From Margaritifera margaritifera (lineage: Eukaryota; Mollusca; Bivalvia; Unionida; Margaritiferidae), in the NCBI GenBank assembly GCA_029931535.1, contig JAQPZY010001558.1, forward strand, positions 1,240,001 through 1,304,000: DNA of 64,000 bases, given 5' to 3'. Below are positions 22,242 to 33,774 of the stretch, in pieces. Under the pieces are notes generated by a model. It was given only the letters and a program-made list of their open reading frames with translations. It did not search any database and had not been told where the DNA came from. The position numbers were made by a program, and so were the translations under genes. Each line of letters opens with the position of its first letter. The first letter of the stretch is position 1.

Positions 22242-22880
22242 TATACCCTCTGCTAGAGCAGAGAGGGTATCTAGTAATCCTTGTGTCCAAACATCCCTCC
22301 ATCTGTCCATTCATCCTACCATCACTTTGTTCCTACAATTTTTGTTAGAGTCATTGCTCTTTTTGTCTTGTAGCAGTGTATGACACAATATTGTTAGTGC
22401 AGATAGTCATGCAGTTTTTGATGGATTATCATGAAACTTGGTAAATATTATGTTCGTCACCTGAAGATGTGCATCTCAACAAATCACTTTTCTCCTGCAA
22501 TTTTTGTTAGAGTTATTGCCCTTTTTTGCCTTTTAGCTTAAAGCAGTGTATGACACAATCTAGTTAGTGCAACTAATCCAGTTTTGTTTTACAGTCTTAA
22601 TATGGTTTGCTGTAAAACTTGCTGCATAGTATGGTCTTCATCTAAAGATGCTCATATTGACAAATCTTGTGCTTCTATGATATTTGTAAGAGTTATACCC
22701 CTTTTTGACTTACAGTTGGATGCAATGAATGAAAAAAAATTATGAATGCAACTGCTTGCAGTTTTTAGTGGATTGCTGTGAAACCTAGTACATATTATGG
22801 TCATCATCAGAAGATATGCATGTTGACAAATCATTATACTCACTATTTGCAGAAGAGTTACCATAATAACTCATGTTAAA
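22242..22880. repeat. Element with ~165-bp tandem core and hairpin head
   Basis: An inverted head (ATACCCTCTGCT and GCAGAGAGGGTAT, 22,242-22,269) precedes 'catccctccatctgtcc' and units starting 'caatttttgttagag' near 22,336, 22,498 and, diverged, 22,677. Same architecture as the other arrays but a different sequence. Confidence 0.65.
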
Positions 22881-22882
22881 TC

Positions 22883-22995
22883 TGATACCGACTGCAGACT
22901 GCATAGACCCAGATCTGCCATCTCATAATGTGCCGGCAGATCAGGGTCTATGTTGTTTGCATTTGGACTCGGATTATACGCGAGTATATACGGTA
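22883..22995. mobile_element. Twin-hairpin MITE, copy B (single chimeric hairpin)
   Basis: Only the right terminal repeat is kept (GAGTATATACGGTA). Its one hairpin pairs a left arm of type II (CTGCATAGACCCAGATCTGC) with a right arm of type I (GCAGATCAGGGTCTATGTTG), as if the centre between two hairpins was deleted. Confidence 0.75.
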
Positions 22996-23179
22996 TGTAC
23001 TTTTACTTTACTAGAGATTCATCTCCATCATGGAGTAGGGGTGGGATGCAGGAGGGGCAGGTATATATTGACATGAGCAAATTGCTCACCATTCCTCTGT
23101 TTCTGTATATTGGTAGCCATACGCCCTTTGAGATATTTATACTTGAACTAAATGTTTTAGCATTGCTCCTTTATTAGCC

Positions 23180-24080
23180 AGATGCAAAGCATTCCACCTT
23201 ATGGATTGATGATGTCTGTCCATTCGTTCATCTATCTGGCAACAACACTGAGGTTAGGGTTTACATTTAGGTAATTTTTTCTCAAACACTATTGCTTATA
23301 GAGTAATGTCACTTGGTATGAAGATGTTATAGGAGTACTGCAGCCATCAGTGAAAACTAAGTCAGTGTGACCTATATCTCATGGTTCAGTGAGTTGTGCT
23401 TAACATTGCATTAAGCTCATTTTCTCTAGATTAGGGTTAGCATTTAACTCAGTTTCTTTGACACTATTGTAACTTGGGATAAAATGCATCATGAGGAGTA
23501 TATACACCCTTCACTCAAAACTAGGTTACTTTGACTTATATTTCCCACCACAGTGACCTAAGTTAACCTTTGCATTTAGCTTAGTTTCTCATACACTACT
23601 GAGTTTTGTGTCATGTAAATTTGTACATGTGTCATAAAGATTACTACACCCTTAAGTTAAAACTAGGTCAGTGACATGTATATTTCACACTTTATTGGCC
23701 TTCATTAACCTTTATGTTTACCTCAGCTTCTCAGACACTACAGAGTCATGTTACTTTGTATGTAGATGCATTATAAAGAGCAGTACACCCATAATTCAAA
23801 ACTGGATCAATGTGATGTATATTTCACACTTCAGTGACTTTAATTAACCTTTATGTTCGGTTCCTCTTCTCAGACACTGCTGCTTCAAAGGCATATAACT
23901 TTGTAGATTTTTCATGAGAAGTACTACACTCCACAATTAAAACAACACCAGGCAAGTCACTGTGACCTTTATTTCATGCTCCAGTGATCTGTATTAACTT
24001 ATGTATTTAGTTCCGTTTTTAGACACTATTACTGTAGAGTGATGTAACTTGATACATAGGATGCATCATAGGAAATAATA
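23180..24080. repeat. ~165-bp tandem repeat
   Basis: After the head 'gatgatgtctgtccattcg', units recur with 'aaaactaggtcagtgtgacc', 'ttaacctttgcatttag' and 'tctcatacactactga'. About five diverged copies. No coding content. Confidence 0.65.
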
Positions 24081-25154
24081 TGCCATTTTGACAAAACAAG
24101 GTTTTGGAATCCGGCCATACCACCATTGGCGGTTTTCTTGTATGCACATAGACCCACACCTCCAATTTGTCTCTGTGGCAAGGTCAAGGTTATTTATCTT
24201 GTTTAAGTATTTTGGTTTACATTTTTTTTATTATTTTGATCAGTCTTGGAGCCATTGAAAAATTGCTGTCATACTTAGAGTTTGGTTAGAGTCACCATGC
24301 TTGATCATCTGAATAATTCAAATGGCATGTGCAGTTCCTGTGATATGCTACAATTTAAGTGTAACAACAATTTTACATGGATTTGGAACCTATGATCCTG
24401 CAGAAATTTTTTACAATGACCTTGACCATTACTTTGTATCAGGGGGCAGATGCAAACTGCTCCCCAGATGGTGCTGTCACTTCTCTGAAAACATGACAAA
24501 TTGATATCTGCAGCTTTCTGGCAGAAATGCCTGCACTTGTTGTTACCTCAGTTTTCAAGAGATTAGCCAGAAGTATCAGAAAATATAGAAATTGCAATCC
24601 TGTGCCGACAACTTTTGTACTCTCTTAACATTTCATAATCTTTAACCAAAAATCATGATTTAAATGACAGTTGAAAACAAGGCTGATCCTGGGGTCACAT
24701 GGTCTTGCCAGGTAACAGCATTGTTTACCTACATCACTGGAGAGCAGTTTGGGGGCATATGGTAGGTTGGGGGATGGAGAAGGCTAGGCATCAAGAATGA
24801 ACATTTCTGAGGTTGCAAGAAAGTTTGTTACTGGTTCTAAGCGAGTGATTTGGTTGATATTAAGTATTCAGGTGATTCGTGTTTTCAGTTATTGAAGTTT
24901 TTTAGGTAGTTTTATGCAATTAAGTCAATCTTTTTGGAATTTTGAATCAATTAGACTATGCTATAATTTTGATGTCATTGAAATTTTAAAATTCTAATAT
25001 TGCTTTACCTATGTCAGTGAATGCACAGCATGTCCTTATAGTAATTTACATCCCATTCCCTGGTACATGTACTTGGTCTTGTTACACTATATTAGTTGAT
25101 TTTGTATCTTCTCCATGTGCTGCACTGGGTGTGTATAAGCCTTCCACTGTAGCT
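24081..25154. other. Non-coding intron sequence
   Basis: Short ORFs overlap on both strands near 24,305-24,504 but have no recognisable domain, no phase-1 splice borders and no codon signal. Nothing else supported. Confidence 0.4.
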
Positions 25155-25335
25155 CATGGGAGATAAATGTTCAATAACGAACATAACTGGTTGAGTCCAT
25201 CTTACATATAAATAGGGAGATAAAAATGCAATAACAATCATAATTGATTGAGTCCATCTTACATATAAATAGGGATATAAATATGCAATAACATACATAA
25301 TTGGTTGAGTCCATCTTACATATAAATAGGGAAAA
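25155..25335. repeat. ~57-bp minisatellite, 3 copies
   Basis: Units of 'ttggttgagtccatcttaca' plus 'tataaataggga' plus 'gcaataac'. Confidence 0.85.
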
Positions 25336-25649
25336 TGTTGATTATAAATCAACCAAAAGCATGAATTTCAGATAATTACTGAGACTTTTATCCTTAATGC
25401 AGAATCGTGACTGAAACAGATAGATAATGTGTCTTGAGTCCTGCATCTACAATTCTTCATCATTTATGACTTGTTTGTTTCTTAGAACAAAATAATGCAC
25501 TCTGCTTTCCCTAAAGTTTTATCATACTATCTTGTATTTACAATAATATTTACATGAATACCTTACAAATTTATCTTATTTGACCTATACTCTGCAGTTG
25601 GGACAAATTTTTGATCCATGTCTGATAGATTCTATTGAAAGAAAAGATT

Positions 25650-26035
25650 CCATTACTAATGTACAGTTCAGCCTTTTATATTTAGCACCAATGTACAGTC
25701 CAACCTTATTTTCCAATATACAGTCCAGCCTTGTATATCAATTATTAATGTAAAGTCCAGCCTTGTACATTTATACATATACAGTGTATATCTATTACTA
25801 ATGTACAATCCAGCCTTGTATATCCATTACTAATATTCAGTTCAGTCTTGTATGCCAACATACAGTCCTGTCTTGTATATCCATTACTAATGTACAGTCC
25901 AGTCTTGAATACCAATGTATAGTCCAGACATATGTACATTACCAATGTACAGACCAGCTTTTTATATCCATTACTAATGTACAGTTCAGCCTTGTATATC
26001 CATTACTAATGTACAGTTCAGCCTTCTATATTCAA
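25650..26035. repeat. ~32-bp minisatellite, about 11 copies
   Basis: Irregular units built on 'ccttgtatatccattactaa' and 'tgtacagtccag'. Confidence 0.85.
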
Positions 26036-26325
26036 CATTCATTATCTGACTATTACAATGTCAGAATGGAAATGATCATGTATAACAGATCATGCACAGT
26101 TTGCAGATTTTAAATGCGAGAGTTTGAGTGGTTCAAAGTCTTAATGTTGACATCATAAAACCATGTATAACCATTATTTATGATATATATACTACAACAA
26201 AAAAAAACAGTTTTAATAATGAAAAAATGTTGGAGTGCCATATGCATTTACAACAAAATTTGAGTATGGATGACATCACAATACCACACATCTCAAACCA
26301 GTTGGATCCAGCCTAGTCATGTAAG

Positions 26326-28075
26326 AATGCATGTACCAGTAATTCAAGGTCTAATCTGTTTATCTGTCAATGGGATTTGTCTAATGTTTTTAATGAGCAG
26401 GTACCAGTAATTAAAAGTATAATTTGTTTATCTGTCGATGGGATTTGTCTAATGTTTTTAATGAGCAGGTACCAGTAATTAAACGTATAATTTGTTTATC
26501 TGTCGATGGGATTTGTCTAATGTTTTTAATGAGCAGGTAACAGTAATTAAAGGTTTAATTTGTTTGTCTGGCAGAGGAATTTGTCCAGAGTCTTCAGTGA
26601 GCAGATACATGTGATTCAAGGTCTAATCTGTTTATCTGTCAGTGGGGTTTGTCTAATGTTTTTAATGAGTAGGTACCAGTAAATCAAGGTCTAATCTGTT
26701 TATCTGTCAGTGGGGTTTGTCTAATGTTTTTAATGAGTAGGTACCAGTAAATCAAGGTCTAATCTGTTTATCTGTCAGTGGGGTTTGTCCAATGTTTTTT
26801 AATGAGTAGGTACCAGTAAATCAAGGTCTAATCTGTTTATCTGTCAGTGGGGTTTGTCCAATGTTTTTTAATGAGTAGGTACCAGTAAATCAAGGTCTAA
26901 TCTGTTTATCTGTCAGTGGGGTTTGTCCAATGTTTTTTAATGAGTAGGTACCAGTAAATCAAGGTCTAATCTGTTTATCTGGCAGTGGGGTTTGTCCAAT
27001 GTTTTTTAATGAGTAGGTACCAGTAAATCAAGGTCTAATCTGTTTATCTGTCAGTGGGGTTTGTCCAATGTTTTTTAATGAGTAGGTACCAGTAAATCAA
27101 GGTCTAATCTGTTTATCTGTCAGTGGGGTTTGTCCAATGTTTTTTAATGAGTAGGTACCAGTAAATCAAGGTCTAATCTGTTTATCTGTCAGTGGGGTTT
27201 GTCCAATGTTTTTTAATGAGTAGGTACCAGTAAATCAAGGTCTAATCTGTTTATCTGGCAGTGGGGTTTGTCCAATGTTTTTAATGAGTAGGTACCAGTA
27301 AATCAAGGTCTAATCTGTTTATCTGTCAGTGGGGTTTGTCCAATGTTTTTTAATGAGTAGGTACCAGTAAATCAAGGTCTAATCTGTTTATCTGGCAGTG
27401 GGGTTTGTCCAATGTTTTTTAATGAGTAGGTACCAGTAAATCAAGGTCTAATCTGTTTATCTGGCAGTGGGGTTTGTCCAATGTTTTTTAATGAGTAGGT
27501 ACCAGTAAATCAAGGTCTAATCTGTTTATCTGTCAGTGGGGTTTGTCCAATGTTTTTTAATGAGTAGGTACCAGTAAATCAAGGTCTAATCTGTTTATCT
27601 GTCAGTGGGGTTTGTCCAATGTTTTTTAATGAGTAGGTACCAGTAAATCAAGGTCTAATCTGTTTATCTGGCAGTGGGGTTTGTCCAATGTTTTTTAATG
27701 AGTAGGTACCAGTAAATCAAGGTCTAATCTGTTTATCTGTCAGTGGGGTTTGTCCAATGTTTTTTAATGAGTAGGTACCAGTAAATCAAGGTCTAATCTG
27801 TTTATCTGGCAGTGGGGTTTGTCCAATGTTTTTTAATGAGTAGGTACCAGTAAATCAAGGTCTAATCTGTTTATCTGTCAGTGGGGTTTGTCCAATGTTT
27901 TTTAATGAGTAGGTACCAGTAAATCAAGGTCTAATCTGTTTATCTGTCAGTGGGGTTTGTCCAATGTTTTTTAATGAGTAGGTACCAGTAAATCAAGGTC
28001 TGATCTGTTTATCTGTCAGTGGGGTTTGTCAAATGTTTTTAATGAGCGGGTATCAGTAATCTTTTTATCTGGCAA
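26326..28075. repeat. 69-bp minisatellite, about 25 copies, homogenised centre
   Basis: The unit runs 'gtaccagtaaatcaaggtct', 'aatctgtttatctgtcagtg', 'gggtttgtccaatgtttttt', 'aatgagtag'. Central units are near-identical, differing mainly at one site (ctgtcagtg or ctggcagtg), while units at both ends are diverged. It ends about 100 bp before the exon 2 acceptor. Confidence 0.95.
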
Positions 28076-28173
28076 TGGGTTGTGCCCAATATTTTTAATG
28101 AGCACTTCTTTGCATCATATTAAAAAGACTAGATTGGTCTATTAGTGTTTGTCAATGATATTCTTTTTTTCAG

Positions 28174-28281
28174 TTGGTGTATTTACAAGGAATCTGGTCT
28201 ATGGAGGAAATGAGAGTACTACCATTGAAAAAAGTTCAAACCTCACTTCAACCACATCGGTCCAGCTCACTACATCACTTG
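28174..28281 (+). CDS. Exon 2: linker with N-glycosylation sites
   Basis: Preceded by a polypyrimidine tract and CAG, followed by G|GTAAGT. 108 bp, phase 1-1. With the split codons restored it encodes a short stretch that starts GVFTRNLVYGG and ends rich in Ser/Thr (TTSVQLTTSL), with sequons NES and NLT. It joins the signal peptide to the mucin-like exons. The composition change towards Thr/Ser begins here. Confidence 0.7.
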
Positions 28282-28925
28282 GTAAGTTGGTACTTAAGTT
28301 CTGTTCTCTTCAAATTCCACTCAAATCCTCTGTAATAAACAGTTCATCTTGATGAAAGGAGAGGGAGACATCATTTTGTGTTTATAACTCAGTTCGTCTG
28401 CTTAGTTAGGGCCCTGCATTAACACGCTGGAGCCCTATAGTAATCATTTTTCCATTTGTCTGTCAGTCTGTCTGTCGTTCAGTATGTCAGTTTAACATTT
28501 TTCATAATTAGCATAGCATAGTTACCCTTTAACTTTATTGGTGGGGGAATTGCTGTATATATAAACATGAGCCTTTTAAAAGAGTTCAACTTTCCAGCTC
28601 TATTTGTAGCAGAGTTACAGCCCTTTTACAAACAATTTCTACACTTTTTAAATCGATTTTGGATCTTCACGATGCAGTTCCTTGAAACCAGGATACATCA
28701 GGAACCATTCATTATCCTAATGTTATTTTGTTTGGATGCTGGCTGATAGCCTTAAATGTCCTTTAAGGAATTTCATATCTTCTGCATCATTTTTGAAAAT
28801 GTTGTGGGAGTCTTGTTCAATACATAACAGTTCTATACCTTTTACTTCAATGAGGGACCCTTAAAATTTTGGCTCTTGCACTAATTTTACTTTTCTTTCC
28901 ATTTATCCAGAAGGTTTTATTATTA
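28282..28925 (+). other. Intron 2, non-coding
   Basis: Contains a repeat head with 'gtctgtcagtctgtctgtcg' (28,450-28,490) like those of the tandem-core elements. No gene. Confidence 0.5.
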
Positions 28926-29004
28926 TTCCATGAAAAACATGTGACAAAAATTGAATTTTAATACTTATTTTATTACAGAAATGTTACCACAGGTCTGTAA
29001 ATGC

Positions 29005-29057
<53 letters not shown>

Positions 29058-29176
29058 AAGAAAAAGAAGAAGACACTTAAGATGCAAAAAATAGTTGGAC
29101 TGACCTCTTATTTGCTCCTCATTGAATTTATCTAATACTCAAACCTGAGATGCATGTATTTGTCTTGTTGTTACAG

Positions 29177-29392
29177 GTACAGTACCAGTAAACATCTCCA
29201 GCACCACATTAAGTGCTTTAGGGACATCAGTCTCTAGCACCACATCAGGTGCTTTAGGAACATCTATCTCCAGCACCACATTAAGTGCTACAGGGACATC
29301 AGTCTCCAGCACCACATTAAGTGCTTTAGGTACTTCCCTGACAACAAGATCATCATCAACAGCAACAGCTTCAGGAGCAATTCTACTCGCTG
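29177..29392 (+). CDS. Exon 3: mucin-like Ser/Thr repeats
   Basis: Acceptor TTGTTACAG and donor G|GTCAGT; 216 bp, phase 1-1. After VPVN it encodes four 12-residue repeats of the type ISSTTLSALGTS (36-bp DNA units), then LTTRSSSTATASG. Dense Ser/Thr without charge is typical of O-glycosylated mucin-like stalks. One repeat has SGALGTS in place of SALGTS. Exon 4 is its duplicate. Reading past the donor gives a stop after eight codons, which supports splicing here. Confidence 0.7.
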
Positions 29393-30174
29393 GTCAGTTG
29401 AAAATGACAAGTTAAATACAACTAATACAGTAATCATTTGCTATTATGAATTATGACCAAAATGGATTCACTTATCAATCATAAAGTAAATGCTGTGAAA
29501 ATGTTTTTATTAAACCAGTCCTTTGCAAAAGCATTGAAAATGTGAAACTAGAATTTTCAAGAACTGATTTACACCTCTGAATTCAGTGTATAACGTTTTT
29601 TTTTAAAATTTGTCAGTGGATTATAACAAATAACAAATGCCATGCAAAATGCTTGCCACTAACCAAGAGTTTTCATGCCGCAGTGACCTGTACTAAGTTT
29701 AATATTTGGTTCAATTCTCGAAAAGTATTGTCATAAAGCAAAACATAACTTTGTATGTATATGAATTTAGCTTAAAGCTGCAATCCCTTCCGAAACAATT
29801 ATTTAACTGATACAAGTACTTTGTAACCCCCATCTATTTAAAATGATTGTATTATGACCCAAATCATCACTTTGATCTGTTTGCTTGTTGGGAAACCCTA
29901 ATGTTACAGAATGAAAAAAAGTATTGATTACACTGAGTGATTTATTAATGTTCCATGAAAAACATGTGACAAAAGTTGATTTTTAATGATTTTATTACAG
30001 ATAGATTACCACCTGTCTGCAAATGCAGGAGAGAGAGAGAGAGAGAGAAGTAAAAAAAAAGAAGAAAAAATTCACTTAAGATGCAAAAAGTAGTTGGATT
30101 GTTCTCCTATTTGTTCTTTGCTGAATTTATCTAATACACAACCTGAGATGCATGTATTTATCTTGTTGTTACAG

Positions 30175-30330
30175 GTACAAGTGCTTTAATGACATCGGTC
30201 TCCAGCACCACATTAAGTGCTTTAGGAACATCTATCTCCAGCACCACATTAAGTGCTACAGGAACATCTACTTCCCTGACAACAAAATCATCATCAACAG
30301 TAACAGCTTCAGGAGTAATTCTACAAACTA
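30175..30330 (+). CDS. Exon 4: duplicated mucin-like Ser/Thr repeats
   Basis: Acceptor TTGTTACAG and donor A|GTCAGT; 156 bp, phase 1-1. It begins with SALMTS, then two 12-residue repeats (VSSTTLSALGTS, ISSTTLSATGTS) and the tail SLTTKSSSTVTASG shared with exon 3. The donor is preceded by A rather than G, so it is weaker than that of exon 3 and the exon may be alternatively used; skipping it keeps the frame. The 3' part of this exon is triplicated downstream. Confidence 0.62.
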
Positions 30331-31360
30331 GTCAGTTGTATTTTTCTGCCTATTTATACAGTGATAAAAAAAGTAACAAAGTCAGGAAAGTTCAATATCA
30401 TAAATAAAAAAAATGCTCCTAGAAAACTTATGGAAGTCCTTATTTTAATGATAAAGACTTGTTTCCAGTGTTACAGTTTTAAATAATCCATGAGCATGCC
30501 ATTGCAAGTGAATTATGCAAAAAATTGCATCATTTGAAAACAGGTATTTTGTTTAAAAAAATGGATACCTCATTTTAAATAATTATTTCAATTCTAAGAT
30601 GAAAATATAAACAAAATTCAGGTTATGTACACCAATTCCCTGACAACAAATCATCATCAACAGTAACAGCTTCAGGAGTAATTCTACAAACTAGTCAGTT
30701 GTATTTTTCTGCCTATTTATCAGTGATAAAAAAGTAACAAAGTCAGGAAAGTTCAATATCATAAATAAAAAAAATGCTCCTAGAAAACTTATGGAAGTCC
30801 TTATTTTAATGATAAAGACTTGTTTCCAGTGTTACAGTTTTAAATAATCCATGAGCATGCCATTGCAAGTGAATTATGCAAAAAATTGCATCATTTGAAA
30901 ACAGGTATTTTGTTTAAAAAAATGGATACCTCATTTTAAATAATTATTTCAATTCTAAGATGAAAATATAAACAAAATTCAGGTTATGTACACCAATTCC
31001 CTGACAACAAAATCATCATCAACAGTAACAGCTTCAGGAGTAATTCTACAAACTAGTCAGTTGTATTTTTCTGCCTATTTATACAGTGATAAAAAAGTAA
31101 CAAAGTCAGGAAAGTTCAATATCATAAATAAAAAAAATGCTCCTAGAAAACTTATGGAAGTCCTTATTTTAATGATAAAGACTTGTTTCCAGTGTTACAG
31201 TTTTAAATAATCCATGAGCATGCCATTGCAAGTGAATTATGCAAAAAATTGCATCATTTGAAAACAGGTATTTTGTTAAAAAAATGGATACCTCATTTTA
31301 AATAATTATTTCAATTCTAAGATGAAAATATAAACAAAATTCAGGTTATGTACACCAATT
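30272..31360 (+). repeat. ~364-bp tandem triplication including the exon 4 3' end
   Basis: Copies at 30,272-30,635, 30,636-30,996 and 30,997-31,360 differ only by one- or two-base indels. Each holds the last ~60 bp of exon 4, its donor and following intron. Copies 2 and 3 lack the exon 4 acceptor; their nearest AG (ATTCAG) would read the fragment in the wrong phase, so they look like pseudo-exons. Confidence 0.93.
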
Positions 31361-31677
31361 GCAGTCTGTTGACCTAGTAATACAGCATGTGAGCATCTTG
31401 CTCAACCATTGGTTGCACACTCCTGTGATGATGTCTTGTTGTTATATCATACTGGTCATTACCGTTGGTGACATGCCACCAATAAAGATATCAGTTGTGC
31501 AATATAAATATCTCTTTTTCTAACAATATTCTGTAGAGATAAATCAAATGGAGTCATGTTAGAATAAACAATGGACTCTATAGTTAGTGAAGTTAAAATC
31601 TGAGCTTTAATTTGCTTTATAAGCCATCATTAGTAATTTGGTAAATATCAGAGAGAAAATCTTTCAAAAACCTAAAG

Positions 31678-31863
31678 TACCGTATATACTCACGGATAAT
31701 CTGGGTCCAAATGCAAACAACATAGACCCTGATCTGCCATCACATATTGCACCAGCAGATCAGGGTCTATGTTCTTTGTTCTACTGATTAGTCCTTACAA
31801 ACTGCAGATCTGGGTCTATGCAGTTTGCAGTTGGTATCAGATTATACATGAGTATATTCAGTA
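31678..31863. mobile_element. Twin-hairpin MITE, copy C
   Basis: Ends TACCGTATATACTCAC and GAGTATATTCAGTA. Hairpin type I is complete (CAACATAGACCCTGATCTGC and complement); hairpin type II has lost its left arm. 186 bp. Confidence 0.8.
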
Positions 31864-32659
31864 TGTGATTCATGTCAACCAGTCAGCTAACTTAAGATGA
31901 TATTTATAATAGATTTGTCAAATGAAGCATATCATTCTTGGCCAATAATGTAGCACCCTACCTGGGAGTGTCACATGCTATATAAACAAAGTAGCTGACA
32001 GCATACCTTACGTACTTTGAGATGTTTAATGTAGAATGTGGCACAGTAGGAGTTAACTTCAATTTATTTAACTTTTCATTTATTAACTTCTGAAATTATT
32101 TAATTCAGTACTTCAGTTACAGGTCCTGTTGATTTTATTTTACTATTTTACTTCACTATGGGAATTTGCAGTGCTTTCATAATGCATTTATTTTAAATTT
32201 ATAGAACCTAAATGATATTAGCCAGAGTTAACTATAACAGCTAGAGTTATTTATGATAAATTGTCCTAAAATTGAGCATCTTATGGTGATTTTTCCAGAT
32301 TTCAGGTTTCACAGAATTACCCGAAGAAACTAAGACCCTCTTTGGTAGAAAATCACAGTTTTATTCCAGACTTTTAAAGTAGGAAGTCACATTTTTCCAC
32401 ATAGACATGCTAATAGCTGGACTTTTTAGGTGGCATGAATTTTTTCATCTAAATTAATCATCAGAAAAAATGACCCACTCAGTCTTGAAGTCTATAAAAA
32501 ACACAACCATTCCGAATACCAATTAGTATTGTGATCATAAACAATTACTGTGTTTCAGTGTTAAGCAATGGATTTTTAAAAAAAATAGATTTTTTGAGCT
32601 GCATTCAAATATTTCTGCCCATAATTAGTACAGATATAATTTATTTTTATTTGTTTCAG
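31864..32659 (+). other. Intron 4, non-coding part
   Basis: No gene or repeat recognised. Confidence 0.5.
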
Positions 32660-32692
32660 AATCTTTGAAATTTCTACAGACGAGCTGCCTAG
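32660..32692 (+). CDS. Exon 5: 33-bp micro-exon supplying the first Cys of EGF-1
   Basis: Acceptor TTTGTTTCAG and donor G|GTATGA; 33 bp, phase 1-1, encoding SLKFLQTSCL between split codons. Joined to exon 6, its single Cys gives an EGF signature C-x6-C-x5-C-x5-C-x-C-x8-C, of which exon 6 alone has only five cysteines. This fit is the main evidence, because the exon is too short to find by coding statistics. Confidence 0.65.
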
Positions 32693-32989
32693 GTATGATT
32701 ATTTTGCTCTCTACTATTCAGATTCAACAATAACACTAATCATTCTGCATTACTATAATAGAAATACAATAAGATTGTATCTTTTATAAATTCAGAAACT
32801 TTATATTTATGTATAGACAGTTTATCTATTTATGTATAATAATATGATAATGTACTCTAAAACTGAACAGATGCGTACTGGTACTTTTGGTTATTATTTA
32901 TAAATGTGATGAAACATCATGATATATCTTTTGCACTTTGCTGCAAGCAAACAAGCAAACTGTATGATTGGTTCTAGAAATCTTGAAAT

Positions 32990-33185
32990 TTCTCAGTTGA
33001 TACAATATAGCAATTTCTTTGTTGAAACAATATAGTAGTTTCTCTACTTTTACTATCTAGCCATTTTTCACTTGATACAATATATCAATTTCTCAATTGA
33101 TATGATATAGCAATTTCTTAATTGATACAATATAGCAATTTCTCAATTGATACAATATAGCAATTTCTCAATTGATACAACATAG
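32990..33185. repeat. 25-bp minisatellite, about 7 copies
   Basis: Units of 'caatttctcaattgatacaa' plus 'tatag'; the first ones are diverged. Confidence 0.85.
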
Positions 33186-33502
33186 CTCTCCCTCATTATA
33201 GTGCAATAGTCAGGGTCTATAATCGCTGACTGTGTTATGTACCAAACCGCGTTATAGTGAGAATCGCATAATGTATGAGAATAGCATAATGTACCAAACC
33301 TTGGTATAGCAGGAACCATCAAATTTTTTTAAATAATAGTGTTTTAAAAAGGAAATAAAGCTACAACACTAAGCTTCACCTTGTCTTCTTTCAATCCATA
33401 TTGTTATACATTGGTATGATTTTGGTCATGGGGTTGATAGTGGTACCACATTCTATCCGGAATCATGTTATAACAAAGCAGGTTTTAATGAGGGAGAGCT
33501 GT
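33186..33502. mobile_element. MITE with 15-bp terminal inverted repeats
   Basis: The left end AGCTCTCCCTCATTA and right end TAATGAGGGAGAGCT are exact complements about 315 bp apart. The interior has 'cgcgttatagtgagaatcgc', which recalls Tigger/pogo-like non-autonomous elements, but no clear target duplication was seen. Confidence 0.6.
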
Positions 33503-33774
33503 AGCAATTTCTGTCCTGGAGTGGTAAATACTGTGAATTCCTTTATTTTCACAGGTATCAATTTTTGTGTTTTTGCAAAATATGACATCTTCATTGTTGC
33601 TTACATTCATGGATTGGGGAATAGGTCCTTCTGTTACTATAGAAGGGTTACTGTTCTATGTGTCTTGAAATTCATGGTTTGTAGCAATCATGAAATCCAC
33701 AAATAATGGTATCCCATGAATAATAGTGGAATATATTGGACAGGATGATTTTTCCTTGATAAATCACAGTCATA
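33503..33774. other. Old interspersed repeat, non-coding
   Basis: 'gaattcctttattttcacag' and 'ttcatggattggggaa' resemble widespread non-coding repeats. No gene. Confidence 0.35.

Larger units (their letters stand above)
5992..28173 (+). other. Intron 1 (about 22.2 kb), repeat-rich
   Basis: Donor GTGAGT at 5992 and acceptor TTCTTTTTTTCAG ending at 28173. It contains two Helentron-like elements, several satellite arrays, one MITE and a complete minus-strand Gypsy element. No further exon with matching phase was found, but small exons could be missed. Confidence 0.5.
28926..30338 (+). repeat. Tandem segmental duplication carrying exons 3 and 4
   Basis: 28,926-29,401 and 29,951-30,338 share the same order: 'ttccatgaaaaacatgtgac', a GA microsatellite (about 29,010-29,056 and 30,030-30,048), 'cacttaagatgcaaaaa', 'cctgagatgcatgtattt', an acceptor and a mucin-like exon ending before GTCAGTTG. 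The period is about 1,025 bp. The second copy has a shorter microsatellite and fewer coding repeats. Confidence 0.85.

Noticed and set aside
24305..24504. Overlapping 60-64 codon ORFs on both strands
   Set aside because: No domain, no splice context, and both strands open; probably chance.
30636..31210. Two further coding mucin exons in the triplicated copies
   Set aside because: They lack the exon 4 acceptor, and the nearest AG gives the wrong phase with an early stop; they are more likely pseudo-exons.
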